From the NCBI RefSeq assembly GCF_012933555.1, contig NZ_JABBPK010000001.1:3946001-4010000 (forward strand): a DNA stretch of 64,000 nt, given 5' to 3'. Position 1 is the first letter of the stretch; each line of letters opens with the position of its first letter. The notes under the pieces were generated by a model. It saw only the letters and a list, made by a program, of their open reading frames with translations, searched no databases and was not told the DNA's origin. A program made the translations under genes and the position numbers. Positions 17,563-26,237 of the stretch are shown one piece after another. Source of the stretch: Niallia alba. Lineage in GTDB: Bacteria; Bacillota; Bacilli; Bacillales; Cytobacillaceae.

Positions 17563-18492
17563 ACAGGTAGACTGTAAAAAAAGAGAGAGCATGTTATTAT
17601 GTTCTTAATAGTCTATCTGGAGGGGATTTTTTATGGCCAAAAAAGGACAAACCTTTTCACAATATACAGAAGGTCTAAAAAAGGAAGTAGTGCGTTTAAA
17701 ATTGGAGGAAGGTTGGTCTTACCGAATGTTACGGGAAACGTTCGGTATTAAGAGTGATGCCCAAATAGCAGAATGGGTTAAGAAAGTACAAAATGGAGAG
17801 TCCTTTGATGATCAAAGAGGAAATTGGGATTTTTATAAACCACAAACGTGTTAGAAGGTTAATGAGAGATTTAGGAATTCGTTCTGTTATTCGAAAAAAA
17901 CGTCCTTTCTATGGAAGAAGAGGCTCTATAGTATTTCCTAACATTCTTAATCAAAATTTCTACGCAGAAAATTACTATCAGAAGCTTGTGACGGATATTA
18001 CATATATTCGAATTGGACATAATTCATTTGTTTATTTATCAGCCGTTTTGGACCTTTATAATAATGAGATTGTAGCATGGGAAATGTCTACTAGAAATGA
18101 TTTAGAATTAGTGCAAAATACAGTAATTAAATTAAATCCATCTTTAATTAAGAATGGAGAAACACTTTTACATTCTGACCAAGGATTTCAATATACAACT
18201 AAGCGATATCAAAAGCTTTTAGAAGGTATGAAAATAGTCGGTAGCCATTCTAGAAAAGGAAATTGTTTTGATAATGCATGTATAGAGTCGTTCTTTTCAC
18301 ATTTAAAAACAGAAAAGCTTTATTTAGTTGCACCAAAAACGTATGAGGAAGCTTACAAAGCTGTAAACGAATATATTTTCTATTACAATCACGAACGATT
18401 TCAGAAAAAATATAACGACCTTTCCCCGATTGAATATCGAGAAAAGGCCGCAGCTTAATATACTCTTTTTTTCATTGTCTACTTGACAGGGG
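17558..18492 (+). mobile_element. IS3-family element, internally deleted
   Basis: Imperfect inverted ends: left GTAGACTGTAAAAAAAGAGAG (from about 17567) and right, read on the minus strand, GTAGACAATGAAAAAAAGAG, with CCCCT-type outer bases at 17558 and 18492. The element encloses orfA and orfB remnants. At 935 bp it is about 300-400 bp shorter than a complete element of this type. I see no convincing target duplication. Confidence 0.75.
17633..18458 (+). pseudogene. IS3-family transposase, orfA/orfB joined by an internal deletion
   Basis: orfA (from ATG 17633) has the helix-turn-helix start SQYTEGLKKEVVRLKLEEG and reaches NGESFDDQRG, then leaves the family pattern (expected leucine zipper missing). 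In another frame the sequence resumes inside orfB at INHKRVRRLMRDLGI and continues to the end with the DDE core: VTDITYIRIG, LHSDQGFQYT, GNCFDNACIESFFSHLKTE. The end of orfA and the first ~100 residues of orfB (including the GTYGWPR-like region) are lost, so no active transposase is expected, although the catalytic core itself is intact. Confidence 0.85.
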
Positions 18493-18531
18493 TAAGTGCA
18501 AAAGAGAATCAAGGAACTTTTTTATTATTAC

Positions 18532-19302
18532 CTAGCTATCAGAAGTCACTCCTGTATAAATTAAAATTGCATCTCGTAAAAAGGCAGTTGTTCCAACTTG
18601 CTCTTTATCATAATAAGAGGTAAAACGTTCATCGGCAACATACATTTCTGCCAATCCTGCATGAGCCTCTTTTTTATACTCCGGCCATGTAAAAGAAAGC
18701 CATTGTTTATGCAAATCTGCAGCTTTTTGGGCTGCTTCTCCTGCTGGATTACCTTCTTTTACTGCTTTTTTTAATGTTGAAAAAAGCTCTGTCTCTACTT
18801 CTACCATGTTACGATACGCACTTTCAGACATATTCATTAGTTTTGCATTAGATTGATTAATTGTGTCTTCTCCATACTTTTCTCTAATTTCTTTTCCATA
18901 CTTTGCTTCATTATCATCTACTAATTTCTTTTTGAACCCTTCAAATTTTTCCTTATCAGACATGGTCGTTCTCCCTTCTAATGTTTTCATCGTTTTTTCA
19001 ACATTTATAATTAATTGCTGAATCTGTTGATTTTTTGCCAGAAGTTTTTCATGATGCTCCTTTAAAGCTTCTTTGACGTCAAAAGAAGGAAAAGCCATCA
19101 TTTTCTTAATTGTTTCTAATGGGACATCTAGTTCACGATAAAAAAGAATTTGCTGTAATAAATCTACCTCTTTTTGTCCATAAATCCGATATCCTGATGA
19201 ATTGATTCTCGCCGGCTTAAGAAGGCCAATTTCATCATAATAGCGTAACGTTCTCGTACTTACTCCTGCTAACTTTCCTAATGCATTTATGGTATACTCC
19301 AT
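18532..19302 (-). CDS. MerR-family regulator with TipAS domain
   Basis: 256 aa. Residues 1-70 form the MerR winged helix: YTINALGKLAGVSTRTLRYYDEIGLLKP, SGYRIYGQKEVDLLQQ. A coiled-coil dimerisation helix (to ~110) leads to a C-terminal TipAS antibiotic-binding domain (YGEDTINQSNAKLM, LHKQWLSFTWPEY, AEMYVADERFTSYYDKE). TipAL/Mta-like proteins bind drugs or peptides and activate their own and exporter promoters. ATG 19302 follows AGGAGGTG; the longer frame begins inside the ribosome site. No efflux gene lies next to it here. Confidence 0.9.
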   Translation of the reverse strand: MEYTINALGKLAGVSTRTLRYYDEIGLLKPARINSSGYRIYGQKEVDLLQQILFYRELDVPLETIKKMMAFPSFDVKEALKEHHEKLLAKNQQIQQLIINVEKTMKTLEGRTTMSDKEKFEGFKKKLVDDNEAKYGKEIREKYGEDTINQSNAKLMNMSESAYRNMVEVETELFSTLKKAVKEGNPAGEAAQKAADLHKQWLSFTWPEYKKEAHAGLAEMYVADERFTSYYDKEQVGTTAFLRDAILIYTGVTSDS

Positions 19303-19327
19303 TTTTTCACCTCCTGACAATTTAATC

Positions 19328-19350
19328 GTAAACGTTGACGTAACGTAAAT
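19328..19350. promoter_or_regulatory. MerR-type operator candidate
   Basis: The stretch 19334-19351 contains TTGACGTAACGTAA, an imperfect palindrome, flanked by a second ACGTT. It lies 30-50 nt upstream of the MerR/TipAS start, where an autoregulatory site is expected. Resemblance to known MerR operators is an inference. Confidence 0.35.
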
Positions 19351-19380
19351 GTAAATAGTTTTTTCATCATTTTTTTTTGC

Positions 19381-19421
19381 AAAAAAGCAGTTATCACAAA
19401 GAAAATGATAACTGCTTTTTT
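19381..19421 (-). terminator. Terminator after the GntR-UTRA gene
   Basis: GCAGTTATC (19387-19395) pairs with GATAACTGC (19407-19415); A and T runs on both sides extend the stem and give a U tail in the minus-strand transcript. Lies between the two regulator genes. Confidence 0.85.
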
Positions 19422-19468
19422 ATTAAGTCTTTTTCCTACTTTTATAAACATCGCTTTTCCATATCTAT

Positions 19469-20182
19469 TTACCGCTTTAAATTTACGGTTGTTACCTCAA
19501 ATTTATCGTAACGATGACGGGAAAAAGAATATTCAAATGGAACACCATTATTTAAATAACCCACATGCTCTACTTCTAAAATTGGATCATTCAATTCACA
19601 TTCAAGATGTTCATGATCTAATTCAGCCGATTTGCATGCTCTTATTTTCCGATGAGATCCAGCTATTGTTAACCCTAAGGTTTTTGTAATATGCTCATAA
19701 ACTGATCCATATAACACCTCATCATTTAAACCAGTAATTACGGTTGTTGGCATATACGTAATTTCTAAAACATATGGTTCGTTTTTTACAGAGCGTAATC
19801 TAATTAAATAGTAAACAGGTGTTTTCACATCAATTGCTAAGTGTGCTGCAACCTCTTCAGAAGGAAAATGAACTTCAAATTTAATGATTTTACTCTCTAT
19901 CTTTTCTCCATCTAACAGCTTAGACAATCCTAATATTTCATTCGTTAGCACATTTACCCTACTATCATGTAGTGCCGATTGAACAATAAAAGTTCCATGC
20001 CCTCTTTTTCGATACAGAAGTCCTTCCATTACTAGTTTGTCTAATGCTCTTTTCATGGTCATTCTGCTACATGAAAACTCTTTAGACAAAGATATTTCAT
20101 CTGGAATTGGATGATCTAATGGATAAAAGTTTTCTTTAATACGACGTTTCACTTCAACTGCTATTGCTTCATACTTGTTCAT
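19469..20182 (-). CDS. GntR-family regulator with UTRA domain
   Basis: 237 aa. N-terminal winged helix: PIPDEISLSKEFSCSRMTMKRALDKLVMEGLLYRKRGHGTFIV. From residue ~90 a UTRA effector domain with VYYLIRLRSVKNEPYVLEITYMP and PFEYSFSRHRYDKFEVTTVN. This HutC/YvoA-type family senses phosphosugars, histidine intermediates or similar. ATG 20182 lies after AAGGTGG. A structured RNA-like element ends 47 nt upstream on the same strand and could be its leader or an unrelated dispersed element. No target operon is adjacent. Confidence 0.9.
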   Translation of the reverse strand: MNKYEAIAVEVKRRIKENFYPLDHPIPDEISLSKEFSCSRMTMKRALDKLVMEGLLYRKRGHGTFIVQSALHDSRVNVLTNEILGLSKLLDGEKIESKIIKFEVHFPSEEVAAHLAIDVKTPVYYLIRLRSVKNEPYVLEITYMPTTVITGLNDEVLYGSVYEHITKTLGLTIAGSHRKIRACKSAELDHEHLECELNDPILEVEHVGYLNNGVPFEYSFSRHRYDKFEVTTVNLKR

Positions 20183-20228
20183 AAACGAACCACCTTAATT
20201 AATAAAAAATAATCTATAACGAAGACTC

Positions 20229-20367
20229 TATCAGTGAGGTTTTCCTCATCTTCCACTGATGGTTAGTTGAACCAATCGGACCTTCACGGACAGTTGATCT
20301 CCCACCTATCTTCCTCGTATTCTCATAAGCTTGAGGGGGGAGTCTTACTGCCCGTTAAGTGTGGGAT
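20229..20367 (-). ncRNA. Structured RNA-like element upstream of the GntR-UTRA gene
   Basis: Three nested or adjacent helices. ACGGACAGT (20286-20294) pairs with ACTGCCCGT (20347-20355, one G-U). Inside it CTCCCACCT (20299-20307) pairs with AGGGGGGAG (20334-20342, one mismatch). TGGTT/AACCA (20260-20274) forms a hairpin. ATCAGTGAGG pairs with CCTC...ACTGAT (20230-20260) with a bulge. GC content is higher than the surroundings. The pattern recalls transposon-associated (TnpB/omega-RNA-type) or dispersed structured elements of Bacilli, but no tnpB is nearby; a leader RNA for the GntR gene is the alternative. Strand is inferred from the downstream gene. Confidence 0.5.
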
Positions 20368-20599
20368 AAAATATAATCTTGCTTTTTTCAACGAAAACAA
20401 AATGTCTTTTTAATTATAAGCATTTAATTACAAAAGTCTATACTTTAAAAATGCACCCTTGAAATCTCTATTTATAGTATAATACATTTCCTTATAAATC
20501 GTATACCTTTTTAAAAACGCTTTCAAAAAAAATCAGAAAACCATATCGGTAATAGGAGATTTAGGAAAAGTAACTGTTGATGAAAAAGGGGGAAATGCA

Positions 20600-20952
20600 G
20601 AAAGAGGATGTGACAAAACAAAATATCTAATGGGTAAAGACGAACAATCTCTCATTTAGTAGCGAAACCAACTCGTTTCATCCTTTTTTTAAAAAGAAAA
20701 TATAATGAGTAGGAAATACGAAGCAGACTGAATACACGTAGACTCCTATGGAGCTGCGAGAAAGTCCAAGACCCTGCAGGAACGAGGGCTCGCCCCATGG
20801 AAAGCGAAGTGTATGCTGGCTGCGGGTGATCACCACAAACCTTCCTTCTTAAAATGAATAAAACCCCAAACAATTATACGAACTTTTCAATCAGCATTTA
20901 CGTATAATTGTTCGGATTTATATTTAGTTGGGATATTTTGTCCCAGCCTTTC
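20600..20952. mobile_element. MITE-like dispersed element, copy 2 (inverted), with nested repeat E
   Basis: Ends GAAAGAGGATGTGACA (20600-20615) and TGTCCCAGCCTTTC (20939-20952), the same termini as 3845-4416 with a few changes. The left interior carries GACGAACAATCTCTCATTTAG, the reverse complement of the right interior of copy 1 with few differences. A GC-rich palindromic repeat (20723-20823; ends GCAGACTGAATACAC / GTGTATGCTGGCTGC) is nested inside. No coding capacity. Confidence 0.65.
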
Positions 20953-20972
20953 ATTTTATGATATAAATGTGA

Positions 20973-21698
20973 TTATTTTTTCGGAATTTCGCAGCCTTCA
21001 TCTGTACATACCGCACCTTCTGTACCTGCACCTGAAAGATCTTGAAATTTAGGGGTTGGATGATCTTCCTGCCATACTTGTTCAAGAACCCGCTTGAATG
21101 TCTCTAAAGGTTGAGCGCCTGAGATAGAGTATTTTTGATTAATAACAAAGAATGGAACACCTGTTACGCCAATTTGACTTGCTAGTGCCTCGTCAATTCT
21201 GACGTCATTTGCAAAACTTGTTGAATCTGCTAATACTTTTCGTTGATCCTCTTCTTCAAGTCCTACTGATTTTCCTATTCCTACTAACGTATTATGATCA
21301 CTTATTAATTTTCCTTCTGTAAAGTAAGAATACAATAATTTCTCGGTTAGCTCTTTTTCTTTTCCGACTGTTTGTGCATACTTTGTTAAACGGTGTGCAT
21401 CAAATGTATTTGTTGGTTTCATGTTATCAAAATCATATTTCAAGCCTGTACTTGCTGCTTGACTTCCAACATTACTATTCGCATTTTTCGCTTCTTCTAC
21501 ACTCATTCTATATTTACCAGCAAGAACTTCATGAATACTTTTACCAGCATACATTTCAGCATTAGGATCTAATTCAAAGCTCTTAAATTCTACTTCAACT
21601 TGATCTTTGTAAGGAAATTGTTCTAAAGCCATCTCTAAACGGCGTTTTCCAATATAGCAAAATGGGCACACATAGTCTGACCATACTTCAATTTTCAT
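20973..21698 (-). CDS. DsbA-family oxidoreductase, FrnE-like
   Basis: 241 aa. Thioredoxin-fold start MKIEVWSDYVCPFCYIGKRR with an active-site CPFC, helical insertion, and cis-proline loop in QIGVTGVPFFVINQKYSISGAQPLETF. This is the cytosolic FrnE/2-hydroxychromene-isomerase-like branch of DsbA: there is no signal peptide. The C-terminus carries two more cysteines (AVCTDEGCEIPKK), as in several Bacillus members. Likely thiol-disulfide exchange; the substrate is unknown. ATG follows AAGGTGG. Flanked by the dispersed element and degenerate repeat F. Confidence 0.88.
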   Translation of the reverse strand: MKIEVWSDYVCPFCYIGKRRLEMALEQFPYKDQVEVEFKSFELDPNAEMYAGKSIHEVLAGKYRMSVEEAKNANSNVGSQAASTGLKYDFDNMKPTNTFDAHRLTKYAQTVGKEKELTEKLLYSYFTEGKLISDHNTLVGIGKSVGLEEEDQRKVLADSTSFANDVRIDEALASQIGVTGVPFFVINQKYSISGAQPLETFKRVLEQVWQEDHPTPKFQDLSGAGTEGAVCTDEGCEIPKK

Positions 21699-21801
21699 GT
21701 TTCCACCTTCTTTATAGTGATGTTATCATCCTATCACAGTAGTAGGAATATTACTTTTATTTTGCTTTGACTGTTTTCATATAGTTTGTTGCACTATATG
21801 A

Positions 21802-21896
21802 GCAGCCTAAATACACATAGCTTTCCATGGGCAAGATTTTTCCTTGTCTCATCTGTCTCGCTAAAACCTGCATAAATCTACCTGTATTCAGACTAC
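21802..21896. repeat. GC-rich palindromic intergenic repeat, degenerate copy F
   Basis: Left end GCAGCCTAAATACAC, centre CTTTCCATGGG, right end CTGTATTCAGACTAC. Clearly related to copies A, E and G but eroded. Confidence 0.55.
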
Positions 21897-21954
21897 TAAA
21901 TAATTCCTTTTAAACTCTACCTTCTTTAAAGGAAAGGTCATACTTCGTGCAATA

Positions 21955-21976
21955 GAAAAACTCCTTTTTCAGGAGT
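21955..21976 (-). terminator. Terminator after the nitroreductase pseudogene
   Basis: ACTCCT (21960-21965) and AGGAGT (21971-21976) with a T run in the minus-strand transcript, 17 nt past the stop. Confidence 0.65.
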
Positions 21977-21992
21977 CCTTCTAAAACAAGCT

Positions 21993-22581
21993 CTATTTAA
22001 AAATTTTCACGCGATCTTCTAACGGCTTAAATTCTTTTTCTCCTGGTTCTATTGTTGGCTTACCAAATGGCATTTGTGCAACGAGCTTCCAAGAAGATGG
22101 TATATCCCATTCCACCTGTACAGCCTCATCAATTAGAGGGTTATAGTGCTGTAAGGAAGCTCCGAACCCTACTTCTTCCAATGCAGTCCAGATGACTAAT
22201 TGATGCATTGCATTTGTTTGATTTGCCCAAATTGGAAAATTCTCAGCATAGAGCGCAAACTGCTTTTGTAACCCTTCTACTACTTCTTGATCTTCAAAAA
22301 ATAATATCGTTCCATAGCCAGCCTTAAAGGAACTAATTTTCTCTTTAGTGGTAGCAAAATTTTCAGCTGGAACAATTTTTTGCAATTCATCTGCTGTTAT
22401 ATCCCAAAGTCTATCATGCTGTTCCTTTAATAAAATCACTACTCTTGAGAATTGAAGGATGATGGTGTATGAAGCACCGCTTCATTCACAACTTCTTGGA
22501 TTTTTTCACAGACACTACCTGTTCTTTGCTAAGACCATAGTATGAGCGACGGTTTTTAATCGCCTCTAAAAATGCACTCAT
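21993..22581 (-). pseudogene. Nitroreductase-family gene with two frameshifts
   Basis: The intact 148-residue C-terminal part (LLKEQHDRLWDITADELQ, GYGTILFFEDQ, ALEEVGFGASLQHYNP) is a flavin-dependent nitroreductase without its FMN-binding N-terminus. The missing part lies upstream in other frames: MSAFLEAIKNRRSYYGLSKE (from 22581), then NEAVLHTPSSFNSQ. The frames are split by an apparent 1-nt loss within VVS(D)EKIQ and a 7-nt loss after FNSQ, where the family has SARVV. Both are short deletions, so this looks like a recently inactivated gene. Sequencing error is possible but two independent events make it less likely. Confidence 0.85.
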
Positions 22582-22687
22582 TTATAGAGGCCAATCGAAA
22601 ATTTTTTCATATATATAATACCCATTTTTCGTATTCTTAAAATGACTTTCCAAAAATTTCTCGACCGGATATCATTTTATTTCCAAA

Positions 22688-22714
22688 AGAGTAAGGCTTT
22701 GAAAGCCTTACTCT
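22688..22714 (-). terminator. Terminator after the FMN reductase
   Basis: AGAGTAAGGCTTT (22688-22700) pairs with AAAGCCTTACTCT (22702-22714), a near-perfect long stem ending 12 nt before the stop codon of the FMN reductase. Confidence 0.75.
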
Positions 22715-22725
22715 ATGTATCACCA

Positions 22726-23262
22726 TTATCCACGAATTGTTTTTAATGCTGTGCTCCAAGCTACTACTTGATCAAGCATTGCATTGATATTTTCTAGATG
22801 AAGAGAAGATGGCTTAAATGTTGTGAAGTTCTCAAAATCAGTAAATAAAGAAAGGGTTGGATGAACACGAACGTCTGCGACTTGCAGTTCTCCTAGAATT
22901 CCTCTTAAATGTTCTGCTGCACGTGCTCCACCAGTTGAACCATAACTCACAATTCCAGCTGCTTTATTATTCCAAGTTTCTCTTGCAGAATCTAAAGCAT
23001 TTTTCAATGCACCAGTAATACTATGATTATACTCAGCTACTACAAAAACAAATCCGTCAAGACTTGCTAATTTTTCATTCCAAGCTGCCACATTTTCTTG
23101 CCCTTCTGCTGCTCCTAAAAATGGTAAGTTGAACTCTGCAATATCAACGATTTCATATTCAGCATCCCCACGCTTGTCAGCTATTTCTTTCACCCATGCT
23201 CCAACTTGTGGACTTACTCTTCCTTGACGAGTACTACCTAAGATAATTCCAATTTTCATCAT
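22726..23262 (-). CDS. NADPH-dependent FMN reductase
   Basis: 178 aa flavodoxin-fold protein: MKIGIILGSTRQGRVSPQVG (phosphate loop), FNLPFLGAA, FVVAEYNHSITGALKNALD and VSYGSTGGARAAEHLRGIL. These motifs mark the NADPH-dependent FMN/azo/quinone reductase family. It uses NADPH to reduce FMN or quinones in the cytosol. Two ATGs in tandem (MMK) follow CGGAGGTT; either could be used. It lies directly upstream of the nitroreductase pseudogene on the same strand but has its own terminator between them. Confidence 0.9.
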   Translation of the reverse strand: MMKIGIILGSTRQGRVSPQVGAWVKEIADKRGDAEYEIVDIAEFNLPFLGAAEGQENVAAWNEKLASLDGFVFVVAEYNHSITGALKNALDSARETWNNKAAGIVSYGSTGGARAAEHLRGILGELQVADVRVHPTLSLFTDFENFTTFKPSSLHLENINAMLDQVVAWSTALKTIRG

Positions 23263-23408
23263 TTTAACCTCCGTATTTTTTTAAAAATTTTCACTACATT
23301 TTTATCCTAATACTGAGATTATTCAATTGCAAATAATACGACTTACTTTTATTTAAAAAGTTATTAAAAGTAACTTACTTTTATTTTTTGTAAATCAAAA
23401 AAGTACAC

Positions 23409-24596
23409 CTAACATATTTCTTGCACTAACTTTCCTAAATTTGTAATACCTCTAATAATATTCTCTTCTGACATATAGGAATAATTAATTCGACAATGAT
23501 TTTTCTCTTGAATATTAGGGAAGAAGCTTTCTCCTGGAACATAGCCCACTTTCGCGATAGGCAAACTACGTTCCTGCATCAAGATTTTGGTATCAATATG
23601 CTGTGGAAAGGTAAGCCATGTAAACAATCCACCTTGAGGATTTGTATAGGCTACACTCTTTGGAAAAGCTTCGTGTAAAGTTTGAAACATCAACTCTTTT
23701 TTATGTTTATATGTTTCGCGAATATGTACGATATGTTCATCTAAATCATACATATCCATAAACCGGTTCACTGCATACATATTTAAGGTTGAATTTTGCG
23801 TATCGGAAGCCATTTTTAATAAACTTAGTTTCTCCGCTAAAGCACGGTCAGCAATTAACCAGCCAAGACGTAATCCTGGGCTAAGGATTTTAGAAAAACT
23901 ACCAATATGAATGACTCTTCCTTCCGTGTCGAAACTTTTAATAGATGGTAAATCTTCCCCTTCATAACGTATTTCACGATACGGACTGTCTTCGACAATG
24001 ACAACATTATGCTTATTCGCTAATTCCACTAATGTCTTTCTTCGCTCCAAGCTCATTGTCACTCCAGTTGGATTCTGAAATTCAGGAACTGTATAAATGA
24101 GTTTCACATTTGGATGCTTCTGTAAAGCTGCTTCCAGCTCGTCCATTCGCATACCATCTTCATCCATAGATACACCTACATATTCTGGCTCATATGGATT
24201 AAATGCAGCAAGTGCACCTAAAAAAGTTGGATTTTCCGTTATAATGATATCTCCTTTGTCAATAAAAGCTTTCGCTGCAAGGTCTAACCCTTGTTGACCT
24301 CCTTGAATTATAAAAAGGTTATCGACACAACAGCTGATACCAATCTGCTTTACCCGATTCACTAACTTCTCTCTTAACGCCATTAATCCTTCTGTACCAG
24401 TATATTGAAGTGCTAATCTTCCCTCTTCCTGTAAAACCTGATCATACACTTTTCGTAATTTTTCTATTGGAAAAATTTCAGGGTCTGGATATCCACCACC
24501 AAATGAAATAATAGATGGATCTGCCCCTAACTTTAATAGTTCTCTAATAGCTGATGGTTTTACTCTTTCTATTCGGTTGGCATATTTGTAATTCAT
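23409..24596 (-). CDS. PLP-dependent aminotransferase, 2-aminoadipate/LysN class
   Basis: 395 aa fold-type I aminotransferase: SIISFGGGYPDPEIFP, LQYTGTEGLMALRE, TYPVPEFQNPTG-like region (YTVPEFQNPTGVTM), PLP lysine in HIGSFSKILSPGLRLGW, and C-terminal CRINYSYMSEENI. These match aminotransferases annotated as 2-aminoadipate or valine-pyruvate type and the catalytic half of MocR regulators, but no helix-turn-helix domain is present. Amino donor unknown. ATG follows GGGGGAAG. Stands alone, with an IS4-family element inserted upstream. Confidence 0.9.
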   Translation of the reverse strand: MNYKYANRIERVKPSAIRELLKLGADPSIISFGGGYPDPEIFPIEKLRKVYDQVLQEEGRLALQYTGTEGLMALREKLVNRVKQIGISCCVDNLFIIQGGQQGLDLAAKAFIDKGDIIITENPTFLGALAAFNPYEPEYVGVSMDEDGMRMDELEAALQKHPNVKLIYTVPEFQNPTGVTMSLERRKTLVELANKHNVVIVEDSPYREIRYEGEDLPSIKSFDTEGRVIHIGSFSKILSPGLRLGWLIADRALAEKLSLLKMASDTQNSTLNMYAVNRFMDMYDLDEHIVHIRETYKHKKELMFQTLHEAFPKSVAYTNPQGGLFTWLTFPQHIDTKILMQERSLPIAKVGYVPGESFFPNIQEKNHCRINYSYMSEENIIRGITNLGKLVQEIC

Positions 24597-24732
24597 ACTT
24601 CTTCCCCCTTCTATCTATTTACTATTCAGACTAGAATATTCAGTATATTCATTATAGTTTAACATTTTGCTTTTGAATATATTTTTGACATTTAAGATTA
24701 TAGTTACTTCAGATTTTTTTTGTATTTATTAT

Positions 24733-26135
24733 CACTAGTGTTGCATAAATATTGTCGCAATTTTCAGTCTGATTATCCTCCTTGTTTAGAGCCAAAAAGG
24801 TAAATACCTATTCAAAGGTGGCTCCATCCATTTGGGTTTTTTTTACAATTAGACTTGTGCGACAACAACAATTTGCTTATTAAGGGATGGCTTTCCCTTC
24901 AATCTTTCGAAGCCAGATATGGGCTGGTTTCCACAATGCAGCCCTTAAATAACGGCTAATTTGTAAGGTTTTTCGCTTACTTCTTGTTTCAAGTTGTACG
25001 AGAACATGTAGGCAAAAAACAATCAGTGCGATAAACACTTGGTTTTGAATCGCCCATTCACTTTGACCGTAGAACTTTTTGATGCTGAGATGCTGTTTGA
25101 TCCATTTAAAGAACAACTCAATTGCCCACCGTGATTTGTACATCTCTGAAATTTCTTCGGCACTCAAATCAAAACGATTGGTAATTAAATGCAGTTCATT
25201 TCCTTTTGAATCCATCACTTTTAGAAGACGAAAGTAATTTTCAGCACGGTTTTGAGTCGTACCAATCAACACCATTTGATCTGACAAAACAGCTGAATTC
25301 TCGGGTAGTTTAAAATTATAAACTTCCCGTATGACTGCGTTTTTCCGTAGCCTTGAAAGAAAAAAGTAACCATCATCTGTCATTCGGTCAAAGCGCTCGT
25401 AATCTAGGTAGCCACGGTCAAACACATACATGCATTCTTTATCATCAACCATGATTTCAAGCTGACCACGATCATGTTCTTTTGCCGTTGTTAAAACAGC
25501 CTTTTCAGGATAGGAACTCCCTTTTTCCATAAACACAAGTCTCAAATGCAACTTGACACCCGCTTTTGTTTTGCGGAACTTTGCCCATTTATGATTGGTC
25601 AAATTAAGTGGCAATGTGCTTGAATCAATGATTTTTAACGGCATAATAAGCTTTGTATAATGTGTTTTTGCATGAATTTGTGCGACTAAATCAAGGAAAA
25701 GCCTTTGAAATAAATCTGGATTTATACCGTTTAATCGGCGTGAGAGCTGAGAAATACTGATTGAATCAAGATCAATGCCTTTTTGTAGTTGGTCGTCGAA
25801 AAGACAATCGCTTAGCTCATGCAAACTTTCGACTTCTTGTAGCTGTGCAAAAAGGAGTAATTTTAGAAATGAGTCTGTTTTTAGTTTTTTCGTATAGTAA
25901 TCTAATTTCAACGTTTTCACGGTTTTTTCAAAAAGTTGAAGATTTATTGGTGAAAACCATTGTCCAAATGAAGTTTTTCGTGTAATCTTGTCCATGAGTT
26001 GGTCCTTTTTTAGTGGATTTGGACGGGTTACCACCTGACTTATCCATTATAAAGGACTTTTTCTTTGCATAAAATAATAAAATTGAACATTTTGAGTATT
26101 TTTAATAGTAAAAATAAATTAATGCAACACTAGTG
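24733..26135 (-). mobile_element. IS4-family insertion sequence, complete
   Basis: 1403 bp bounded by inverted repeats beginning CACTAGTGTTGCAT (24733-24746) and ATGCAACACTAGTG (26122-26135). The flanks are a 9-bp direct repeat ATTTATTAT (24724-24732 and 26136-26144), a clean target duplication. One transposase gene occupies most of the element. Size and protein resemble IS4Bsu1-type elements of Bacillus. Confidence 0.95.
24880..25995 (-). CDS. IS4-family transposase
   Basis: 371 aa. DDE/YREK features: first Asp in LKIIDSSTLPLNL, second in MYVFDRGYLDYERFD, and the YREK block YKSRWAIELFFKWIKQHL with the catalytic Glu. An N-terminal dimerisation domain precedes them. Start ATG 25995 follows AAAGGA; the frame could extend to 26034, but that precedes the ribosome site. 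The frame is intact and the element has perfect-looking ends, so it may be active. A degraded relative lies at 39101-40505. Confidence 0.95.
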   Translation of the reverse strand: MDKITRKTSFGQWFSPINLQLFEKTVKTLKLDYYTKKLKTDSFLKLLLFAQLQEVESLHELSDCLFDDQLQKGIDLDSISISQLSRRLNGINPDLFQRLFLDLVAQIHAKTHYTKLIMPLKIIDSSTLPLNLTNHKWAKFRKTKAGVKLHLRLVFMEKGSSYPEKAVLTTAKEHDRGQLEIMVDDKECMYVFDRGYLDYERFDRMTDDGYFFLSRLRKNAVIREVYNFKLPENSAVLSDQMVLIGTTQNRAENYFRLLKVMDSKGNELHLITNRFDLSAEEISEMYKSRWAIELFFKWIKQHLSIKKFYGQSEWAIQNQVFIALIVFCLHVLVQLETRSKRKTLQISRYLRAALWKPAHIWLRKIEGKAIP

Positions 26136-26237
26136 ATTTATTATAATAAATAGATAAGAATATGCCTTTTGATGCAGCTGAATAAAAAGAGGGTATTTCA
26201 ATAAAAAAATAAAATAGAAGATAAAAAGAGGTATCTT

